This document shows, piece after piece, positions 10,630 to 23,862 of a stretch of DNA of 64,000 nt (the stretch's first letter is position 1; every line of letters starts with the position of its first letter). The translations under genes were made by a program, and so were the position numbers. The notes beneath the pieces are model-generated. The model worked only from the letters and a program-made list of their open reading frames with translations, searched no databases and was not told the origin of the DNA. The stretch is from Lunularia cruciata (lineage: Eukaryota > Streptophyta > Marchantiopsida > Lunulariales > Lunulariaceae), in assembly GCA_948567375.1 (NCBI GenBank), contig OX419757.1:11656001-11720000 (forward strand). The letters are read 5' to 3'.

Positions 10630-13009
10630 GTAGTGACGGGCAACCTAACTTGTCATCACAACATGCACTCTTGGTCTATTGGTCATCACTTCCAACATTA
10701 CCAAGGAGAAATACATAGCACTCCTAGAAGGAAAGAACCTAAACACAATGCTTGCAGACCAATCCAAACCAACAAGGTGTACAAATAGGCATGCAAGCAC
10801 AAAGAGGATCCAATCAAAGGAATGCGGCAACAACTCTCTATGCTATTGTTGGAAAAGAGCTTCAAAACCTTCTTGCTCTATCATCAAGCTAATTTCAACC
10901 TATACTCCAAGTCTCCTCAATCTATACTTCAGATCTCAACAAATTCCTTTTCCATGTGGGGATTTCTTATGTCTTCTTGATAGGTCTATGCAGCTCATAT
11001 GAACATAACTCTTTTTTTATAGCTTGGATTCAAGTGTTCTAGAGTTCAATGGAAATATTGTAAGATAAAATTTCCAATGACATAAAATAGACCTCAATTA
11101 GATCACTACAACTCCCCTGACAAGCTCTCAAAGTTGGCCAGGGTTTTGCAACTTTCACCCTAATTTCAAAATCCTCTTTTTAGGGTTTGTTCTTGGTTTT
11201 TGGCAAATTTTCCTCCGATTTCTGATTCAGAAATACACTTGATCCTCAAAAACACTCTTGAAACCCTCAATCATAGTCACAAGATAGGAGAATTCATATC
11301 CAATCAAGATGAAAGATAAAATTGCTCTATCGCGCTTATGATAGTATTTTCAGCAGAATATTTTGCATCAGATCTCACTCCTCACATATCAAGAACCAAC
11401 CAAATTTTCCAAAATAGCTAGTTGTTTCCTTTTTTAAACTTCTGCAAATTTTGGTAGCCTAATCCAACTCTAGTCCCTAGATGTGGATCAATTCCTGAGT
11501 TGGGCTAACTTGTGAGCTCTATAGACCCATGTATACTTGATCCAAGACCCTAATTTTTCTATTCAAAGAATTCACATGAAACCTTTGCACAAAGGTGCAA
11601 ACCCTACCCACCAACTACACTAGAAATTTTCATAAGTTTATTCAAACTACAACTTGGGGAGTGACCAAAACTCCAAACCTTGTAATTAGCTCTTCTCCAA
11701 CACCTTACATTCCAAAGCTTCAATTTCAATCAATTGGATCTTATTTGAGATTGATCCAAAACTAAAATTTCTTGCACTCAATACTATAAACACTTTGTCT
11801 TCTTTCCAATCCCCTTAATAGATAGTGAAAATGTGCCAAGAAGCTCTCTCAATTTTCTACTTTGTGCTCCATGGTATGAATTCTATCGCCCTTGATTTAA
11901 TTGATGATATCCTTGCCAAAATCAGCTCAAATCGTGTGATTTCTATCTCCAGATTCTAGCCTATTAGCCCTCTTTCCAACCATGGTCTTCACTCCTCAAA
12001 TGTCTTCCTCTAACTCCCTTGATGGTCCAAGAAACTCTAGACTCCTCTCTTGGGACCCAATCTCATGCACATCTGTCCTTTAGTCTTTTACTTTTTGACA
12101 AATGGACCCCACAACTCCACCTTGAAGCTTAAGTGCAAAACTTTAGGCATCCCCCAACTATAGAAGCATATATATTGTCAAGTCCCAAACATATTCATAA
12201 GTAAGCATCAGAAGGATGATAGAATCCGGGTTTCCCATCACTAATTCCATGAATACCACCCCGAAACGTGCTACCAACCAGTCCCATCAGCAATCACGGT
12301 GTAAAATCTGAAGTCTGATGAGAAAAGGATTTGGGAGTGGCAGATTGGGAGCATGGGACATCTCATGCTCAAATGCCTCCTCTGATGTTCTAACACTTAT
12401 GCTCTGCTACAATTCTCACTCTCAATGTCTTTTTCCTCCTCAAGACTCCTTGACTCCCTTCCCAATCTCTCCACTCTCCCTCACCTATATACATTAGAGC
12501 CCTTGAATATGATAAGATTGTAACCCACATGGCCAATCACATATATGAATATAGATTGCTCACATGGAAACTTCTCATCCATCGAATCTATCATACCATC
12601 AACTCCACTAATGTGAGGATAAACTATGATAAGTTACTTTTTTATGGTTATGCAAACCACAACACGACAATGGCTCCCATGCTCCTCAACCAAGTTAGCT
12701 CTAATATCAACCAACTCTACTCCAATAGTAGGGACCACATCATCCCTACTCTCACAAAGCATGGCGGCCAATCGGAACATTGAAGTTGGGTCAACTCCAA
12801 AGGTAAACATGTCATTGGCTAAGAATAATGGAAAGCACATAATCAACTAAGTTGCCTTGAACATCATTGTAGACTCCGCCTGTGTAGTAGTAGGCTAACT
12901 AGTAGGTAGTCCATCATGCATCCCATCACCACCTACCATACTTGCACTAAGACATCTAGGAGCCATGGATGTCACATATGTAATGCCTCAAAGAGTATAA
13001 AAGATTGGG
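10630..13009 (-). mobile_element. Family B unit B2 (gag region deleted)
   Basis: 10630-10720 matches the segments at 8185-8270 and 14756-14850. From about 10780 it jumps to the sequence matching 9370 onward, so a segment of about 1.1 kb is missing at that junction, and the gag-coding part that would lie further left is absent because unit B1 begins at 10620. It carries about 700 bp (11270-11975) that B1 lacks, and 12670-13009 links it to B3 and represents sequence lost or displaced in B1. It contains leader ORF copy 12158-12385. Confidence 0.65.
12158..12385 (-). pseudogene. Leader ORF of family B, unit B2
   Basis: The best-preserved family B leader. After an RFG motif exactly 33 residues run to the stop, including FMELVM, ILL at 15-17, Tyr-21, and WDLTIY at 25-30, almost identical to family A ORFa (WDLTIYILL at its end). 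One in-frame TGA lies upstream of RFG. The N-terminal part has NPFLIRLQ where B1 has NPFLIKLQ. No clear ATG was found. Confidence 0.65.
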
Positions 13010-16000
13010 GAAGTTTGATCTGTCTACCAACCTCTCCTCTTTATGGATCCAACTCCTCTAGGCTCTAGAGCACATGATGCACTCCTAGTCATTATGGCAA
13101 ATGCATCCACTTGTGATGCTCTACACATGAAGTCTAAGACGTCTCTATCACCTGCATATGAGGTGGAAGCACTAGACCCAAATCTGATCTCCGCAGAGCT
13201 ATGGCCATGCTAGCCATCTTTGCTCCAATTGCTCAATCTGAGTAGCAATAGTTGTATCAAAAGTAAGGGTAAGTATTGCATCCCTACTAGGTGTGGATCC
13301 TCTACCACTTTGTCCTCCATGACTTAGAGCTCCTCTACCACCTACCATAGCAACTCTACCACTCTGTAACTCTAGGTGTAGGTCAAAGCATTGGTCATTA
13401 ATGTGACCAAATCTGTGGCAATGCTCACACTATCTTTATGTTGGCTATGATGCACCAAAGGTATCAAGTCCATTGCCTTGAGTGCATTCTCTTATGGTGA
13501 GGTCCATCACAAGTCCAACAAGCAACACCAACACTTATTGGTTGCTACTGACCCAAAACTGAAGGTAAGGGTCTAACTACAATATGTCCTTCATGCGCTC
13601 CATAGGATCTAGGTTGTCCATCCTATCCTCAAAAACCAACATGGTGTGGTGTACTTTGTTGCAGTCTAGAAGAAATAACAACTATGGATGAGGTCTCCCT
13701 ACCAAATCCAGATGTTACCACTCTCTCCTCCACCATGTTGAGCTCAATATGCTCAGCCAAACCAAAGACTATTGCCAAAGTAGGAGAAGTAGCCTATAAC
13801 AATGTAGCATCGCGGACTCTACATCACAACTCCTTGTCCAATATCCCATACCAAAATTGGACTACTTGGGCCTCAATAACTCCCTAAGTAAAATTGGTCA
13901 GCCATCTCATGCGGGTGTATGCCTTGGTAGGCTCTTTCCAGCCTTTTGTTGGAACTCTTGCAAGCTTTTCAACTAGTTAGTCTGCACTTACTAGTAGTTC
14001 TCCTCAAACACTAGAAGAACTCCACTATGGGATTATACCCTATACTAAACCACCTCCTATAGTAGTACCTCCACTTGTAAGAGCACCATCTCCAAGAGAT
14101 CCACCAACATTACTAAAGCTAGAACTCGTGGGTAGTGCTGATCTATCCCTAGAAACCAAGCCTAAAGTGATGGAAATATAGTTTGGAGACCAATATTATC
14201 TCCATAGATCAATTTCAATCTCCTTTAAGTGAGCTCTCTTGAACTCATGGTACTTGTCCATTAGTGGACCCTCCAAATGATGAAACAACCCCTTCCATGC
14301 CATGAAAAGTGTGAATAACATCCTGTTCCGCATTTGTTGTAGATCACACCAACTATCAAACCCCTAGATGAAGTCATCCACTCAATGGTACCCACTATAC
14401 TAGAATACACTGAGGTCTTTGGAGGCCCCATAAATCTTTTATTATCCCACAACAATAGTATAGACACACCAAGTGCGCTCTCAAATGAATCAACTCCTAT
14501 GTCAAACTCCAACTCAAAGTCAATCTCCTCTCTCATTGGGACCTAAGATATAGACTGGTAATGAGCGCCACTCTTAGTAATCCCATTACATACTACAATG
14601 CTATCTTCTTTGGAATCCCCAGAGAACTTTGTCGTGACAAAGTAACCAGAAGTTGCAACCCGTAATCGGAACCACCGCAAGTACCGCACCAAGTGCCAAC
14701 GTACCAACCAAACTTCACCTACTTATGTAGCTCTAACTACAACAACTAGAATAGCAGAAAGGGAAACCTATAAATTTTCATCACAACATGCACTCTCACA
14801 ATTTGCAGGTCATCACTTCCTATCTCAATGGAGAGAAACATAGGTAGTCTAATTGGTCATCACTCCAGTCTCACGACTAAGAGCACACCAGAGCACCAAT
14901 GTTCTAAAATTAGTGCACCTCATAGAATATGGTGCACAAACAAGAAGTAGAGAATGGAGGAGGTCTAATCACAAGAAATCTAAACAAAACCACTCCACCT
15001 TATAAATAAACATTAGACTTACTCTACCGCCATTTGGCATTTGATATAAAATGAGTTATTTATTTCCTAAGCTACAAGAATCACCAAGAATGGGATACAA
15101 TTGTCTCTCCTAGCCAAAGCTACAAGTGCATAGAAAATAATAGAACAATCATTAGGACAACAATTGAGGGTGGACCAATTGGCTAGGGCACCAATCTAGG
15201 AACCAAAGATCTTGGGGTCAAACCTTACTGTGCACAATCTAGCAAGGTGGGTAGATTTTGCCAAACAATGACTAAAATTTACTCTAAACTAGCTAGCCTC
15301 ACACCAATAAGCTTGCCTGTTGGCCCTTCTTGGCCTTCATAGCCTCTCATAGCCCACAAGCTTATGCCTTGAAGCCTCTAAATGCCAAAATTCAGCCAAA
15401 TTGAAAAGGTGAGGTTCTCCAAATCACAAATTCACGGGGATGGGTTCCCAACTCCACCTTCAATTTCACTTTCCAAGCTCAACTCATACTAAATTGGTCT
15501 TACTTTCACCTTTTGAGCTCAACTATCACTTGAAAATTACTTCTCTTTGCTTGAAATTTGGCCAGCGCTTCTACACACCATTTGCCTCAATGCCAAATAT
15601 GCATTAATCAAATGAGCTTCTACACACTAGGGAAAATCTGAACTCCGATCAAGCTACCAAAAATCAACAAGTCTTGGAGATATCACCAACACTCTTAGTT
15701 CTTGCATTCAATTTCCCTTGACCTCACTTCTCTGATATAATCAATTTGTTTACAAAACTTGAATCATACTCAATCAAATCAATCCTTGATATATCACGCA
15801 ATAATTTGCCAATAATTAGGCATTAATTACAGTCAAGCCACACCCACTCTAGTTAAGATAATCTAGGTGATGCTCACTTGCCTCTGTCCACCATAGCCAA
15901 GAACTCGAAGGCTCAACATCAAAGAAGTCAGCTCTTTGGAGCTACACTTTGAATGTATACCCCTTGGTCTCCAATTGTAATAGTCCTATTGATGGCACAT

Positions 16001-16177
16001 CTGATAGTGCAAATGGTGCTAACTGATAGTGGGCCCCACCATGTAATAAATACCTCACACACAAAATCTGATAGTCAACAAGTAGTCTATGAGTAACTAC
16101 CCAAATACTCCTGACTACCAACACTACTACTCCAAAGTTTGGGCTATCTAGGTATGATGCTACAAATGACATGACAA
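13010..16177 (-). mobile_element. Family B unit B3 (truncated at 16177)
   Basis: Matches 6317-9380 over its whole length, with small indels. The minus strand carries a gag with an intact CCHC knuckle at 13388-13429 (CEHCHRFGHINDQC). Homology to B1 stops abruptly at about 16177, after which unrelated sequence starts, so the leader end of this unit is missing. Broken by stops. Confidence 0.7.
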
Positions 16178-17818
16178 GGTAGAGGCTATGGGCAATAGAA
16201 GGAAGAAGAAAACTAGCTTGGAGAAGGGTGTAATGGTATCACCAACCCCAACAAAGGAGAAGAAGAAGCTAAGGGTGGTGATAAAGAAGCTTACCAGCAA
16301 TGGCAAGCAAGTAGAATAGGCTTATCCAAAGACGAGGGGCTCTATTGCCAAAGGAAAAGATGTTCTAATGGAGGCTCCATGATGCCCTACCAATCACAAG
16401 CAACAATAGTAGGTGGATATCGTCAATTTAGAGGATGATTACCAAAACCTTGTAGAAATATACCCCGCAACCAGAGTAGAGGAATGAAGTAGGAAGGTCT
16501 TCCCAGAAGGAGTAAGGTAGCATCTCCAACTTGTTTTGTTGCTAAATGATGACATGGATTTTCTTGGTCTAGGAACTACCTTACCACAAGTATCCCCAAG
16601 GAAAAGTTTGCTCCTTGTCCTAGAGGCTGCACCCATTTTTCTTCTTGTGCCTGAGGAATGGCCAAGCAATTCTCAAGGTGCCAAAGTAGTGACCAAGAGG
16701 CTACAAGTAGCAGATCCAGTAGACCAAAACAGGTTGGAAATATCTACTCAAATGATCTCACTGATTAGAATAGGTTGGAATTATCTACCTAAATGATAGA
16801 CTTCCTTGTTGGTAACCTAGTAAGCAAGGAATACCATACCAAATGGCTAGACAACCCTAACCAAGCATGGAGGCTTGGTTTAGTCTTTGTATTGATGGAG
16901 CTAAGATGTGGTCAATTTGCTTGTAGTGAGGTACAATCACTATGGGAGGAACATGAATGGGTCTTATGGGAGAATTCCCATAAACACAAGAGACAAAGCT
17001 TTCTTAGGTAAAGAAGGAGGCCATGTGGCAGAAGTAGTCTATCACTATTAGGAAGTAGTTAAGGGAGAAACTAACTCAACTTCAAGCTCTTCAAACCAAC
17101 AAAGCAATTGTTGATCAGTAATTAGAATCCAAGAAATTGAAGACCTAACAATTAGAGAGAGATCTCCACACACTATGGGACCAAGCATCCCATGTGGAAG
17201 AGGACTCCAAGATAGCTACAAAGAAGATACAAGAATTATCCACAATCATTGACAACTCCCAAAAAGAAATTGAGAACTTGAAGTTGTCACATTCTACAAT
17301 AGAAGTAGAGGTCGTAGCTTTAAAAAAAGAGAAAGGCAATTTGGAAACACTTATAGAAGCTTTGAAAGAAGAGCTAGCATCTCATTGGTTGACAATAAAT
17401 GAGCTTATTTTTTAGAAGGTGTGATATTGGAAGGACCTTGTTTATTACAAGGAGAAAAGGAAGGAGGAGTAAGTGGAGGTTGAGGCTCAACAAAAATCCA
17501 AAAACAACCTCACAATGTAGAGCTAAAAGTTGGAGTAGAAAGTAAACCAACTACCCTTGTTTATTAATCACCATAACTTAATAGCTCTCCTAGAGGAAGA
17601 AGACTCTAAAGCAAAAGATGAGTTTGATTAAAATCAAGGAGATGAGCCAAAAGAATCCACAAGGGGTGGATCACCAAGAAGGAGATCTAAAGATGATGGG
17701 GCAAGTCTATCCAGGACAAATCCAGGTAGTCCCATAGGTGGGAGTTCACCTACCTCCAACTCTTCAAGACCTTCAACTGTTGGTGATAGCATTGGTAGTA
17801 AGAACTTTTTAGGTCCTA
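16178..17818 (+). pseudogene. Decayed coiled-coil ORF, unidentified (left part)
   Basis: Plus-strand translation gives a Lys-rich start (near 16200-16370), then a long heptad-like coiled coil, clearest at 17044-17415 (e.g. LKKEKGNLETLIEALKEEL), then a Glu/Ser/Pro/Gly-rich tail up to 17818. Several stops and frameshifts interrupt it. I do not recognise the protein. The Ser/Pro-rich tail is cut by the family C insertion and may continue at 25889. It could be an accessory ORF of an old retrotransposon or a dead host gene. Confidence 0.4.
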
Positions 17819-18336
17819 TGAGCCGGCTTGTCTCTCACTCAAGATTGAACCTCTGATGGCTATTATGGTAGCGCACCATGGACTAAGAAGGCAAGGAACC
17901 CCAACTCCATCATACTCCTCCAAGGCTAACACTCCAAGACTCAAGACATTGCTCACTAGAGAACTCAATGAGAGAGAGATAGTTGCAAATAAGAGGATGG
18001 TGAGTACCTCCTCACCCCTTTTTTATATACTTGTGAAATAGTTACGTACTAAAGTAGAACTTTAGTAGTAAGAACTTTTTAGGTCCTATGAGCCGGCTTG
18101 TCTCTCACTCAAGATTGAACCTCTGATGGTTATTATGGTAGCGCACCATGGATTAAGAAGGCAAGGAACCCCAACTCCATCATACTCCTCCAAGGCTAAC
18201 ATTCCAAGACTCAAGATGTTGCTCACTAGAGAATTCAATGAGAGAGAGATAGTTGCAAATAAAAAGATGGTGAGTACCTCCTCACCCCTTTTTTATATAC
18301 TTGTGAAATAGTTACATACTAAAGTTACTAATTATT
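17797..18336. repeat. 270-bp tandem duplication spanning target flank and LTR edge
   Basis: AGTAAGAACTTTTTAGGTCC and the following LTR sequence occur at 17797 and again 270 bp later. Each copy contains about 22 bp of flank plus about 248 bp of family C LTR. The copies differ at roughly seven to ten sites, mostly C/T or G/A. Confidence 0.85.
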
Positions 18337-18779
18337 GTAGTAACTCAAGTTACTAGACTAAAAGTCAAATAAAGTCAAAAATTAGAAAGGAATATCCATT
18401 CACATGGGCATATTCCCCTAAGCATGTGGTCTTATCTTGACCCAACCACTAAGTCAATGATTCCTTCACATGGACCATCCTTGGACTAAAGAAGAATACA
18501 AAACAAAATGGTTTGCGGGCCCAAGAGTTCTCAACTCTTTCCTCAAAGCCAAACACCTAGGAATAATACCAAGTCAACACACTAAAACCCAAAATAGTGG
18601 TGCTCATCTTTTCTACTTCCTCTAAAGTAAGGTCCCCTCTATCTTAACTATGACTAAATTTAGCTAACCATGACTAATATAGAACCATTTTTTATCTTCA
18701 TATAAATAATATCTCTTAAGTACTTGTAATACCAAGCTAAATATCACAATACCACACACACGCACAAATGGGTGTTACA
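18089..18779 (-). repeat. 3' LTR of C1
   Basis: 691 bp, TGAGCC to GTTACA on the plus strand (TGTAAC to GGCTCA on the coding strand). Matches 25200-25888 and 61051-61740. On the coding strand it is preceded by GTCCGGAGGTAAA, a purine-rich tract (18780-18792). Confidence 0.92.
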
Positions 18780-18827
18780 TTTACCTCCGGACTAAGTTTT
18801 CACTTTGTCCTCAAAGTGAAGGTCTCT

Positions 18828-21800
18828 CTACCTTCTATGGTACATCTTCAACTTATCATGGTTAATCCTATCACAGTGTCTTCCTCCCAACTCCATGAGA
18901 TCATAGGTGTAATTGCCCCACACCTTCTCCACTATGAAAGGTCCAAAGTACTTAGGCAAAAACTTCTTTTGCACTCTCTTGAATCAAATGGAATCAAACA
19001 ACATTATCCAATCACCTTCTTTGAAAGTCTCCACCTTTTTCTTGCCTTGCCTCTTGTCATAGCTCTCCTTTTGTTTCCTTTGGCTTGCTCTACTCAAACC
19101 ATAGCAACTGCTCTTGCCTCTTCTAACTCCATGAGTTGATCCTTCCTTGACCTCTCTGCATCACCTCCTTGTGCTTTCTTCAATCTCCTATGAATGCTTT
19201 GGAAGGTAGGAAGATCAAAGTGAATAGGTAAGGTAGACTCAATACCATATACCACTTGAAATGGAGAATATCTGGTGGAAGTCTTCATGGTTGTCCTATA
19301 CTCCGACAAAACTGCATGAATCTTCTTGTCCCAATGATGTTTAGCCCCCTCCATTTCTGCATCTTTGGCCAACATCATGCACAAGGTCTGATCGGTTCTC
19401 TCTGCCAAGCCATTGGAATTTGGCTATAGGATGTAGTTACTCTATGTGTGATAGAGGAAATGTCGTAGCATGGCTGTAGTAATGCTTCTTGTAAGCTCTC
19501 CTCCTCTATCAGAAACCAACTCCAAAGGGCATCCAAACCTAGTGATAATGCGTTCATAAAGAAATCTACCCACTTCATCTTCATTCTTGTCCCTCAATGG
19601 TCTACCCTCAACCCACTTGGTAAGGTTATCAGTAGCTACCACAATGTACCAATTGTTCCTTGGGGTTCCATTGAGAGGACCTACAAAATCAATTCCCCAC
19701 TTTTCAAAAGGTCCTAGCAATGGAATTGATCTAAGTGGTGGAGTGGATGTAGACTTTCTAGCAAAAGCTTGACAAACATGACAAGTTTTGCAATAATCAA
19801 GACAATCCTTGAAAATCCCTCTCCAATGGTAACCTGCATCTAGAATCTTGAAAGCAGTCACCTTTCCTGCAAAATGTCCTCCACATACTAAACCTTCATG
19901 AAACTCCCTTATGAGTAGGATTGAATTTTCCTTACCCATTGCTCTTTGAAATAGACCATCTGCTCCTTGGTGAAAAATAAATCCTCCACCATTGTGTAAG
20001 GTCTAGATCTTGCTGCAAGGGCCTTCCTCTCCCTAGCATTCATCCCTTCTGGATAGTTACCTCTTGTCACAAAATCCACAATCTCCTTGTACTCCATTAA
20101 AACCTCTTGAGTGACTGAGATTGTCATGAGCTCCTCATCCGGGAAGGAATCATCCACTAGCTCATCTCCATCATGATCATAGGCTCTAGATAACAAATCA
20201 GCATTTGCATGTTTCTTTCCTGGCCTATCCTCAATGGTGTAGTCATACTCAGACAAGAGTATCATCCACCTTGCTAGTCTCCCTTCAACATTAGGCTTGT
20301 TGAAGATGTACTTCAAAGCCTTGTGATCCGTGACAATGGTAACTTTCCCTCCAATCAAGTAGTGTCTAAACTTCTTGAGACCAAAGATCATTGCCAACCC
20401 TTCTCTCTCCGTGATAGAGTAGTTCTTCTCTGTTGAAACCATCTGCCTACTAGCATAAGCTATTGGATGATCATGCCCATCTTGGTCTAATTGACTAAGA
20501 GTGCATCCTATAGTTACATTAGAAGCATTAGTGTAGAGGATGAAAGGCTTACTCCAATCAGGTTTAGCAAGAATTGGAGTTACAACAAGGGATTGCTTGA
20601 GCTCCTCAAAAGCTTTGAGAGCCTTCTTGTCCTCCAAATCACCATGTAATCTACACCCTTCTTCATGTAGATGGTCAATGCATAAGCCTTGTTGGAAAAT
20701 GAGAAGATGAACCTCCTATAGTATCCAACTATCCCCAAAAATTGGCATAACTTTGTCAAGCTTGAAGGGAATGGAAGGTTTTAGATTTCCTCACCTTCTC
20801 AGTATCAACTGCTATTCCATCCTTGGAGATGATGTGCCCCAAAAGTAGACCTTCTTCACATCCAAAAATGCACTTGAGTGATGCATTTGCCTCATCCAAG
20901 CATTGCAAGACCTTGATTAGGTGCTCAGAGTGCTCCTCCTTGCTCCCATAGATACAAAAGTCATCAATGAAGTCTCTCACAATTTCCCAATGAAAGGTTC
21001 AAATACCTTGTTCATGAACTGTTGGAATGTGGCTGGAGCATTGCAAAGCCCAAAAGGCATGACCTTGAAAGCTTAAGTTCCCCAAGGTGTGGTGAACGTG
21101 GTGAGTTGTTGATGCTCTAGTGCAATCTTGATTTGGTTATATCCACTATAACCATCTACAAAATTGTACCTCTCATGACCTACAACCTCCTCCAAGATCT
21201 CATCAATGAATGGTAATGGGTAGTAGTCCTTCTTGGTAACAACATTGAACTTCTTGTAATCCACACATACCTGAAGCTTGCCATTCTTTTTCTTCACAAT
21301 GACAATTGGAGACACTCATTTTGAATTCTCTACCTTGAGGATAAATCCAACCTCCTTGAGCTTATCAATCTCCTCCTTCACAACCAAAGATATTGGTGGG
21401 CTAATGCGATGTTGTTTTTGGTGGATTGGTCTTGCATGTGACTCCACCTCTATCTTGTGCTCCTCCAAGGTGACTTCCTTCAAATCCTTGTAACTGAAAG
21501 TAAAAACATGGATGAACTTGCAGAAAATCTCCTCAAATCTCACCTTCTCCTCCTTGGTAACATTTGGGTCACACTTGACGGTAGCTAACCTTCTCTCTAC
21601 CTCCTCAAGTGTCAATGGTGATTTATCTGGGTCCTTCAAAACCTTTGGCTTAGGTGCAAAATCCATAGCACACAAAGGATACACATCTGAATCAGATTTA
21701 GATTCATCCTCCTCCGTGGAACTCTACTCTTCCATGCTTGTGTCCACACCTGAAGCTCCTTCTTCAGAATCTGATTCCCAATAATCAGAAGATGGTGTAT

Positions 21801-22630
21801 CTAAATGTGAAGTGTTGGTGGTGTTAGTCATAATAACTGTGACTTTATGGTTTAATGGCCCAATCCTCAAGTACCCTTTGTGTCATTGATCAGTTGTGCG
21901 TGTTGCTCTCAACCATGGCCTCCCAAGAAGTAAGTCATAGTTTGAATCCTTCAAGACTTGGAAAGTCATGAGATTTTGAACTCCCATAACTGAAACTACC
22001 ACTTAATTCATCACCCCTACTGGTCGAACTTGTTGTTTGTTTTCCATGCTCACCACAAATGTTGAAGTTCTTGAGGGTATCATACCCAACTTCTTCATCA
22101 ACCTTTCTGACATGGCATTTATTGCTGATCTTCCATCAACCAATGTATCCTTGATGTTGTGACCATTCACTCTCACATCAATCTTGGAGGCATATTCACA
22201 AGCCTCCCATGGTGCTGGCTTGGCATCCACCACCCCCATTGATACTAGAGCTTTTGCCTTCTTCTTCCTCTTGCTCTTTGTAGAACTCAAACCACCTCTA
22301 AGCTCCTTTCTCAAGATAGGGTTCAAAGCAATCAATTGGCCCATTGTGATGTTAGCCTTGTGACTACCAACATCCTCCAACACATTGTAGTTCCATTGTT
22401 GCTTTGAGATCAAGAAGTCCTCCATCCCCAACTTCTTCCTTAGAGTCTTTGTTGTTGATGGTGTTGAGATGCGAGTGCTCCTAGGAGTATCCTTGCTTGG
22501 AGTAAATCCTTGAGAAGAGTGAACATCCTCTGCAAAATGAGCTCTCTTCTTCTCTTGTGCCAAAAAGCTCCAAATTAAGACCCTTGGAGTTTGAGCACTC
22601 TCCCTTCTCATACTTGCTCTCAACCACATC
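18828..22630 (-). pseudogene. pol: pol of C1: protease, RT, RNase H, integrase (broken)
   Basis: Protease region 22003-22629 has LVDGRSAINAMS, a form of the plant LVDGGS active site. RT runs from about 21684 to 20756, with VKKKNGKLQVCVDY near 21290 and FIDDFCIYG near 20965. RNase H and the integrase zinc domain lie in 20637-19442, integrase core in 19900-19094 and the C-terminal end at 18828. Breaks include a stop near 21313, a stop near 21071, frameshifts near 20990, 20640 and 19910, and a frameshift near 19440, judged against intact C2. The encoded enzymes would copy and integrate the element; this copy cannot make them. Confidence 0.9.
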
Positions 22631-22712
22631 TATGGATACTATCCCCTTACTTTTTTTTGGATTAGGAGCCACTTGGGTTTCACTACCTCCCTCTTTCCAT
22701 CTATTGGCTCCC

Positions 22713-23579
22713 TCATAACCTCTTCCTCCATGGTAAGTGGAAATTTGGGCAATTCCTTTGGATATGGCCTCTTGCTCCACAACCAAAACAATTTCTATCA
22801 TTGAAATTGTTGGCTGGTTGGCCTCCTCTATATGGATAGTTTCCATAACTCCTAGGCCCTCTCCCTACATTCTGATCCACCTCTCTCTTCTCCCATAGTT
22901 GCACCACATTGATCTTGAGATCCACAAGTTGTTCTATGATGGTTTGAAGTGGATCTTTTGGTGGAGGTGCAAGAACTAGAGCAACTACTACTTGTGGTGC
23001 AACCCTTGCCACCAAAGTATCAGAAGTTCCACCATACTTGTAGCCTTGAGGAGGATGCACAACCTCTTTCACCACCAAATCATTCTCATCCCCTTCCAAA
23101 CTCTCCTCCATACAAATTGCAATCTTGATAGCTTCAACCTTGGAAGAAGGTTTCTCATATCTCACCTTGCTTCTAATTTCTGGTCTCAATCCTCCCACAA
23201 AATTCTTGGTGAGCATGGCTCCTATGCCAATCATAGTAGTCTCCACATCATCTCCACCGTTCCTCAACACTATGCGAAATCTAGACTCTAACTTTTCTAC
23301 TCTTTCCACATAGACTCTCACTTTCTCTCCATCTCCTTGCTTGAGAAATGTAACCTCACTCATCAATCTATCATAACTCTCATCAGGAAGAAATTTCTCA
23401 ATGAGTGTTGAAGTCAAAGCCTCCCAAGACTCCTCTTCCCCATCTCTCCTCTCTCTCTTTTGGTATTCTGACTCATACCATGTAAGTGCTGCATCTTCAA
23501 AGAAATCTGGTAATAATGAGGCCCACTCATTCTTCCTCCTCTCATTGTTTCCTATGCAATATCTCTTGAAGTATCTCAA
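22713..23579 (-). CDS. gag: gag of C1
   Basis: 289-codon open frame. It starts in a capsid-like region (LPDFFEDAALTWY, later FLKQGDGEKVRVYV), typical of plant retrotransposon Gag, and ends soon after a CCHC knuckle CFGCGARGHIQRNC (near residues 265-278). The visible ATG is probably internal: the N-terminus of a full Gag would lie to the right, at 23580-23640. The open frame is striking beside the broken pol. It overlaps the next downstream frame near 22713-22846. Confidence 0.85.
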   Translation of the reverse strand: MRYFKRYCIGNNERRKNEWASLLPDFFEDAALTWYESEYQKRERRDGEEESWEALTSTLIEKFLPDESYDRLMSEVTFLKQGDGEKVRVYVERVEKLESRFRIVLRNGGDDVETTMIGIGAMLTKNFVGGLRPEIRSKVRYEKPSSKVEAIKIAICMEESLEGDENDLVVKEVVHPPQGYKYGGTSDTLVARVAPQVVVALVLAPPPKDPLQTIIEQLVDLKINVVQLWEKREVDQNVGRGPRSYGNYPYRGGQPANNFNDRNCFGCGARGHIQRNCPNFHLPWRKRL

Positions 23580-23862
23580 AAAGGCCTCTACATCTTCTCT
23601 ATCCTTGCCAATGAAACCAGAAATTTCCCCATCTTAACTTCTCACTATCTTTCTTTCTCTCAATTTTTTTTCTTTTCTTTTCTCTCACTCCATAACTAAT
23701 AGAGTATGTACATGACTAACACCATTTGAGAGTAATCCACCCTAGGGAACACAAAAGGCTCAGGTTTCTCAAAGATTTCTATAGCAACATCAAATCCTAG
23801 AATGCATATTAATCGAACCCTCATAGATAGTTTATCCATAAATTGAAAGATTATCTCCATCA

